From NCBI GenBank assembly GCA_028583405.1, contig CM053253.1, forward strand, positions 11,357,112 through 11,421,111: DNA of 64,000 nucleotides, in the 5' to 3' direction. The translations under genes were made by a program, and so were the position numbers. How positions within the stretch are numbered: position 1 is the stretch's first letter; each line of letters opens with the position of its first letter. Of the stretch, positions 62,001-64,000 are shown piece by piece. The stretch is from Pogonophryne albipinna (lineage: Eukaryota > Chordata > Actinopteri > Perciformes > Artedidraconidae). The notes beneath the pieces are model-generated. The model saw nothing but the letters and a program-made list of their open reading frames with translations, did not search any database and was not told the DNA's origin.

Positions 62001-63246
62001 TCTCATAGACACTGCGCTATTAAAATACCTTTAAGGCATTGTATTTTTAAGGCAAAACCTTTTCCATCCCTCTATTTTAGTCCCGAAGGACGTAGTTGGA
62101 TCATAAAATATAACAATCTGTCCAAGTTGCATTACATTTTCTTTTCACCTTGTCACTTTCTCCTTGCCTCCACTCCCTCGGTGTCTCTTTCTACAGGCCC
62201 TGTATACTAACAGCAGTATTGATGAGAGAGGCGAGCCGGTGGAGGAGGATCACACGTATGAGTTGCTGCTGACCGCTCAGACCAAGCACGCATCGCCCTG
62301 CCAGGAGTCCCAATCCAATAAAGGTAATTGTGTGTTTAAAGTATAATCCAGCCGGGAAAAATATGTGCACATCCAGTATGTATTCCTTTAAATTAGATTT
62401 CTTTCCCCTGGGTAAATTACATACCCTCACTACTGCTTTGGATACCAGTGACGCCTCATTCCTGGCAGGATTAAAGCTGAATTTGCGAAGAGCTGGTTCC
62501 TTTTAACCCAAATACTTCTTTAATCTCCACTGATGCTGTCAACGGACCCTGAATGCATTCCTCTCCTAATCACAAAGGCCACCTGCACACACATGGTCAA
62601 CTTTGCCACGACTGTGTTTGCCGTACATGAGCAGCAGACCCTCCTTAGTTGTGCCTGATGAATGGCACTGCATGTAATTGGATTAAATGGGATTAAATTA
62701 GGTGGCCATTTTGATTAATGGCTGTTAAATGTAGATGTTTTAAAACCATCCCCTTGGGCCCTCCGGCTTACTCAGCCTCACTAGTCTCTTAAGAAAACGT
62801 CACTGAGCTGAAGGGTTTGATTTTAATCGCTGATGTCATCATGCCTCCCCTATGTGGATAAATGATGGTGTTAGAAAAAAAGGGATTCTTCACTGTCCTG
62901 CGTCATCTACCCTTGAGTCGTGGAGAAATGTTAAGCGATTAGTTCCTATCTGTTTTAAAACGGCTTTACCCTGTCAGGATACCCAGCGGTGTTTAAATGG
63001 CAAGGAGGAATTCTGTTTGACTGATATGTCGCCATGCATAATACATGGTTTTATTATACATCACTTTTGCTTACCCCTAGCATAATGTCTGTCCTGTCAA
63101 TCAGAAGGAGCAATACACTGTCATATTAACATATTGAGCAATGGGTCAGGACAATCTTTCGTCTGCCCAAACTTTGTCCTAACTCAAATGTTTTCTCCTC
63201 AGATGAGAACACCACTACACAGTCTTCCAACAGTGTCCTACTTCAG
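35094..63246 (+). CDS. anks1a: ANKS1A (Odin), ankyrin-repeat adaptor, 5' part
   Basis: Exons joined in phase: 35094-35272, 49116-49196, 49731-49887, 59516-59812, 60476-60551, 60660-60761, 60866-60952, 61096-61265, 61564-61614, 62197-62323 and 63203-63246, plus an optional exon 50749-50811. They encode 457 residues without the optional exon. The N-terminus [20 protein letters not shown] matches human ANKS1A and is followed by a Gly/Ser-rich linker (about 31-56). Six ankyrin repeats run from about 73 to 285, with TPLHxAA-type motifs ([66 protein letters not shown]). A proline-rich patch and the conserved [16 protein letters not shown] and [12 protein letters not shown] blocks follow. The SAM and PTB domains lie beyond the window. 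The family acts below Eph and EGF receptors in the cytoplasm. The last donor (CAG|GTATTT) is at 63246. Confidence 0.92.
37922..38169. repeat. Dispersed repeat with GCTGCAC / CATGCAGC ends
   Basis: It starts GGCTGCACAATGTATCGCAA and ends with AATCATGCAGC, an imperfect inverse. The body is AT-rich with TTGCAAATC/CAATATATG pieces. No target duplication could be assigned. It is likely an old hAT-like MITE known from many fish introns. Confidence 0.5.
40020..41217. mobile_element. Nested ZBED-type hAT element
   Basis: The termini TAGGGGTGTAACGGTTCAC and GTACCGTTACACCCCTA are inverse repeats. Perfect 8-bp repeats GTGCCTCG flank it (40012-40019 and 41218-41225). The ends carry many GGTTCGGTACG units. 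The interior keeps two separated remnants of a transposase on the minus strand, so it is an internally deleted derivative. It inserted into the older hAT element at 39399-41661. Confidence 0.85.
40440..40933 (-). pseudogene. Deleted ZBED/hAT transposase remnant
   Basis: Minus strand. At 40745-40933 the frame starts [20 protein letters not shown] and continues [15 protein letters not shown], the start of a BED zinc finger; the expected Cys pair is degraded. At about 40450-40570 the frame gives [20 protein letters not shown] and ASNVDKFIF, the hAT C-terminal dimerisation motif. The catalytic core between them is absent, and the frame is broken. Not a functional gene. Confidence 0.7.
42200..42221 (+). 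repeat. Poly-C tract of about 22
   Basis: An uninterrupted run of C in anks1a intron 1, followed by CTCTCG. Its length may be unreliable in sequencing. The complementary G-run could form a G-quadruplex. Confidence 0.9.
43175..43549. mobile_element. TTAA-site (piggyBac-like) MITE, complete copy
   Basis: The left end AGGTGGGGTAGGTAAGTTTG and the exact inverse at the right (CAAACTTACCTACCCCACCT) are about 40 bp inverted repeats with few changes. It is flanked by TTAA at 43171-43174 and 43550-43553, the target site of piggyBac-type elements. The 375-bp body has no transposase; small frames in it are chance. Confidence 0.75.
43696..44012. mobile_element. TTAA-site MITE, second copy lacking its right end
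   Basis: Same family and orientation as the copy at 43175, about 140 bp downstream, preceded by TTAA at 43692-43695. The match runs through the ACAACCGG and GACCAATGAGGGCACG blocks to TCGGGATGTTAAGAGC at about 44012 and then stops. The right inverted repeat is missing. Confidence 0.75.
45529..46236. mobile_element. Non-autonomous DNA element with long imperfect TIRs
   Basis: The left arm (about 45529-45650: AGAACCGCAGTGACGCGTCC, then CCATAGGATTTTGGAAAATAG) returns inverted at about 46110-46236 (CTATTTTCCAAAATCCTATGG ends near CGCGTCACTGCGGTTCT). The arms are over 100 bp with small indels. Target duplications are not clear, so the superfamily is not assigned. No transposase frame is present. 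Confidence 0.7.
48285..48360. repeat. LINE/SINE-type scrap
   Basis: The block TTTAATGGTCACACAGAGCA to TTTAACCCATCCTAGTACCA is a sequence familiar from many fish retroposon copies. A short TA microsatellite follows (about 48362-48380). Only this fragment is present. Confidence 0.45.
49236..49574. repeat. Dispersed TAGGGCTGGGCAATAT repeat in anks1a intron 2
   Basis: It begins TAGGGCTGGGCAATATATA and contains GACTAGATATTG, AAAGTGATGTCATGTTCTG and CAATAGTCAACTCTACAACA, ending near AACGCCCACTGCTA. This layout matches an abundant teleost hAT-like non-autonomous repeat. No clean target duplication is visible, so it is old. Confidence 0.6.
50749..50811 (+). CDS. anks1a: Candidate 63-nt cassette exon of anks1a
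   Basis: Flanked by CCTCCCAG and GTGTGT, 63 nt long and in phase 0 at both ends. It encodes [20 protein letters not shown] plus K and would be inserted between LNEQ and NNDNE, at the boundary between ankyrin repeats 2 and 3. The [10 protein letters not shown] end resembles an alternative segment I recall at this position in ANKS1 proteins, which argues for a real, optional exon. The usual human isoform I recall joins directly without it. Confidence 0.65.
51854..51872 (+). repeat. Poly-G tract of about 19
   Basis: An uninterrupted G run in an anks1a intron. It can form a G-quadruplex and may be wrongly sized in assembly. Confidence 0.9.
59813..63202 (+). other. anks1a: anks1a introns between exons 59516 and 63203
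   Basis: Six coding exons lie here (see anks1a). Introns over 300 nt are 59813-60475, 61615-62196 and 62324-63202, with 61266-61563 just below 300; none shows a recognised repeat or gene. The open frame that continues past the donor at 59812 is intron read-through. Confidence 0.65.
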
Positions 63247-63289
63247 GTATTTAACATTCTTCCTTTTATACTGCTCATATGTTTCACAC

Positions 63290-63830
63290 CTTTAACCCTC
63301 AAAATCCTCACTCTCGCCTACAGAGCTTTGCACGGTCACACTCCTGCTTATGTGGCCGACTTAACTCACCCTTATACATCAGCCCGCCCACTCAGGTCTC
63401 ACAGGCAAAATGTACTGTCTGTCCCACGTACCCACCTTAAGACCCGCGGTGATCGAGCGTTCGCAGCTGTGGCTCCTAAATTATGGAATGCTCTGCCTGC
63501 TCATCTACGGTCTGCGGAGTCTGTTGACTCTTTTACAACTATTTTAAAGACATTCCTGTTTGGGCAGGCGTTTGGGTAACCGGTGTTCCTGATTTTATTC
63601 CATTTAATACTATATTTTTATTTTGGTTGTTTTAAATTTCATTTGTAAATGTTGTTTTATTGTGTCTTAATTATGCTCTGGTGCTTTTATGACTTCTTAA
63701 CATGTGTTTTGTGGGTTCATTGATCATTGTACGCCTCTTATGTTGATGTCTTATTGTTTTGTCAAGCACTTTGTGACTTTGTCTGTGAAAAGCGCTTTAT
63801 AAATAAACTTCACTTACTTACTTACATCAA
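63290..63830 (+). mobile_element. L2-type LINE fragment, C-terminal end and tail
   Basis: The frame gives HGHTPAYVADLTHPYTSARP, then AFAAVAPKLWNALPAHLR and FTTILKTFLFGQAFG before a stop at about 63579. This is the C-terminal end of an L2/Rex-like LINE protein, with LWNALP and FKTxLF-type motifs. The 3' UTR has AAGCACTTTGTGACTTTG and AAAGCGCTTTATAAATAAAC, then ACTT repeats at about 63814-63826. It is 5'-truncated and lies in the anks1a intron after the last exon in the window. Confidence 0.8.
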
Positions 63831-64000
63831 AGAGTAATTTCGCGTTTGGCAATACCTTTTGACTCATCCTTTAATGCCTTCCAGTTGCAAAATCCTTTAG
63901 TAAATACTTCTGCAAGTTTTACAAAACACATATGGATGGAGTTTTAACAGTCAGAACAGCTGCAACTTGAATTAAATATCTGGAGCATGACCACACGACC
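63831..64000 (+). other. anks1a: anks1a intron, window edge
   Basis: Continuation of the intron following the exon at 63203-63246. Nothing recognisable is seen; later anks1a exons are outside the window. Confidence 0.6.

Noticed and set aside
1..64000. CRISPR arrays, operons, tRNA or rRNA genes
   Set aside because: None seen. The only regular tandem array (17615-18362) has no spacers, and no clover-leaf with A and B boxes was recognised by eye.

Overview
The window is vertebrate nuclear DNA, almost certainly from a ray-finned (teleost) fish. The genes are split into many exons with GT-AG introns. The introns are AT-rich and full of transposon families typical of teleosts: hAT, Tc1, Harbinger-like and TTAA-site elements and L2-type LINE tails. 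There are no bacterial-type genes, operons or CRISPR arrays. Four protein-coding genes were rebuilt exon by exon from splice sites, reading phase and resemblance to remembered human proteins.

Layout: (1) 1-7464, minus strand: ilrun (C6orf106), five coding exons, 292 residues. (2) 9336-29046, plus strand: bltp3a (uhrf1bp1), 21 coding exons, 1329 residues, a bridge-like lipid-transfer protein. (3) 32212-33231, minus strand: taf11, five coding exons, 204 residues, a TFIID histone-fold subunit. (4) 35094 to beyond the right edge, plus strand: the 5' part of anks1a, an ankyrin-repeat adaptor; the SAM and PTB exons are outside the window. Gene order and orientation match the human 6p21.31 block ILRUN / BLTP3A / TAF11 / ANKS1A, except that SNRPC, which I recall between the first two in human, is not seen. 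The genes do not form one pathway; they are a conserved syntenic block. ilrun and bltp3a start head to head 1.9 kb apart, bltp3a and taf11 end tail to tail, and taf11 and anks1a start head to head 1.9 kb apart.

The rest is mostly intron. The clearest non-genic structures are: an almost perfect palindromic Tc1-derived element (14123-14958) whose loop still encodes a transposase scrap and which has split an L2-type LINE; a 33-bp minisatellite of about 22 units in bltp3a intron 3; a hAT element nested inside another hAT element in anks1a intron 1, both with perfect 8-bp target duplications; a 1.45-kb hAT-like element in bltp3a intron 1; and two neighbouring TTAA-site elements. At transcript level the notable points are a GC-AG intron and a TG-repeat acceptor in bltp3a, and a 63-nt in-frame candidate cassette exon between ankyrin repeats in anks1a. 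I found no convincing new biological system. The window reads as an ordinary, repeat-rich, conserved vertebrate gene block.
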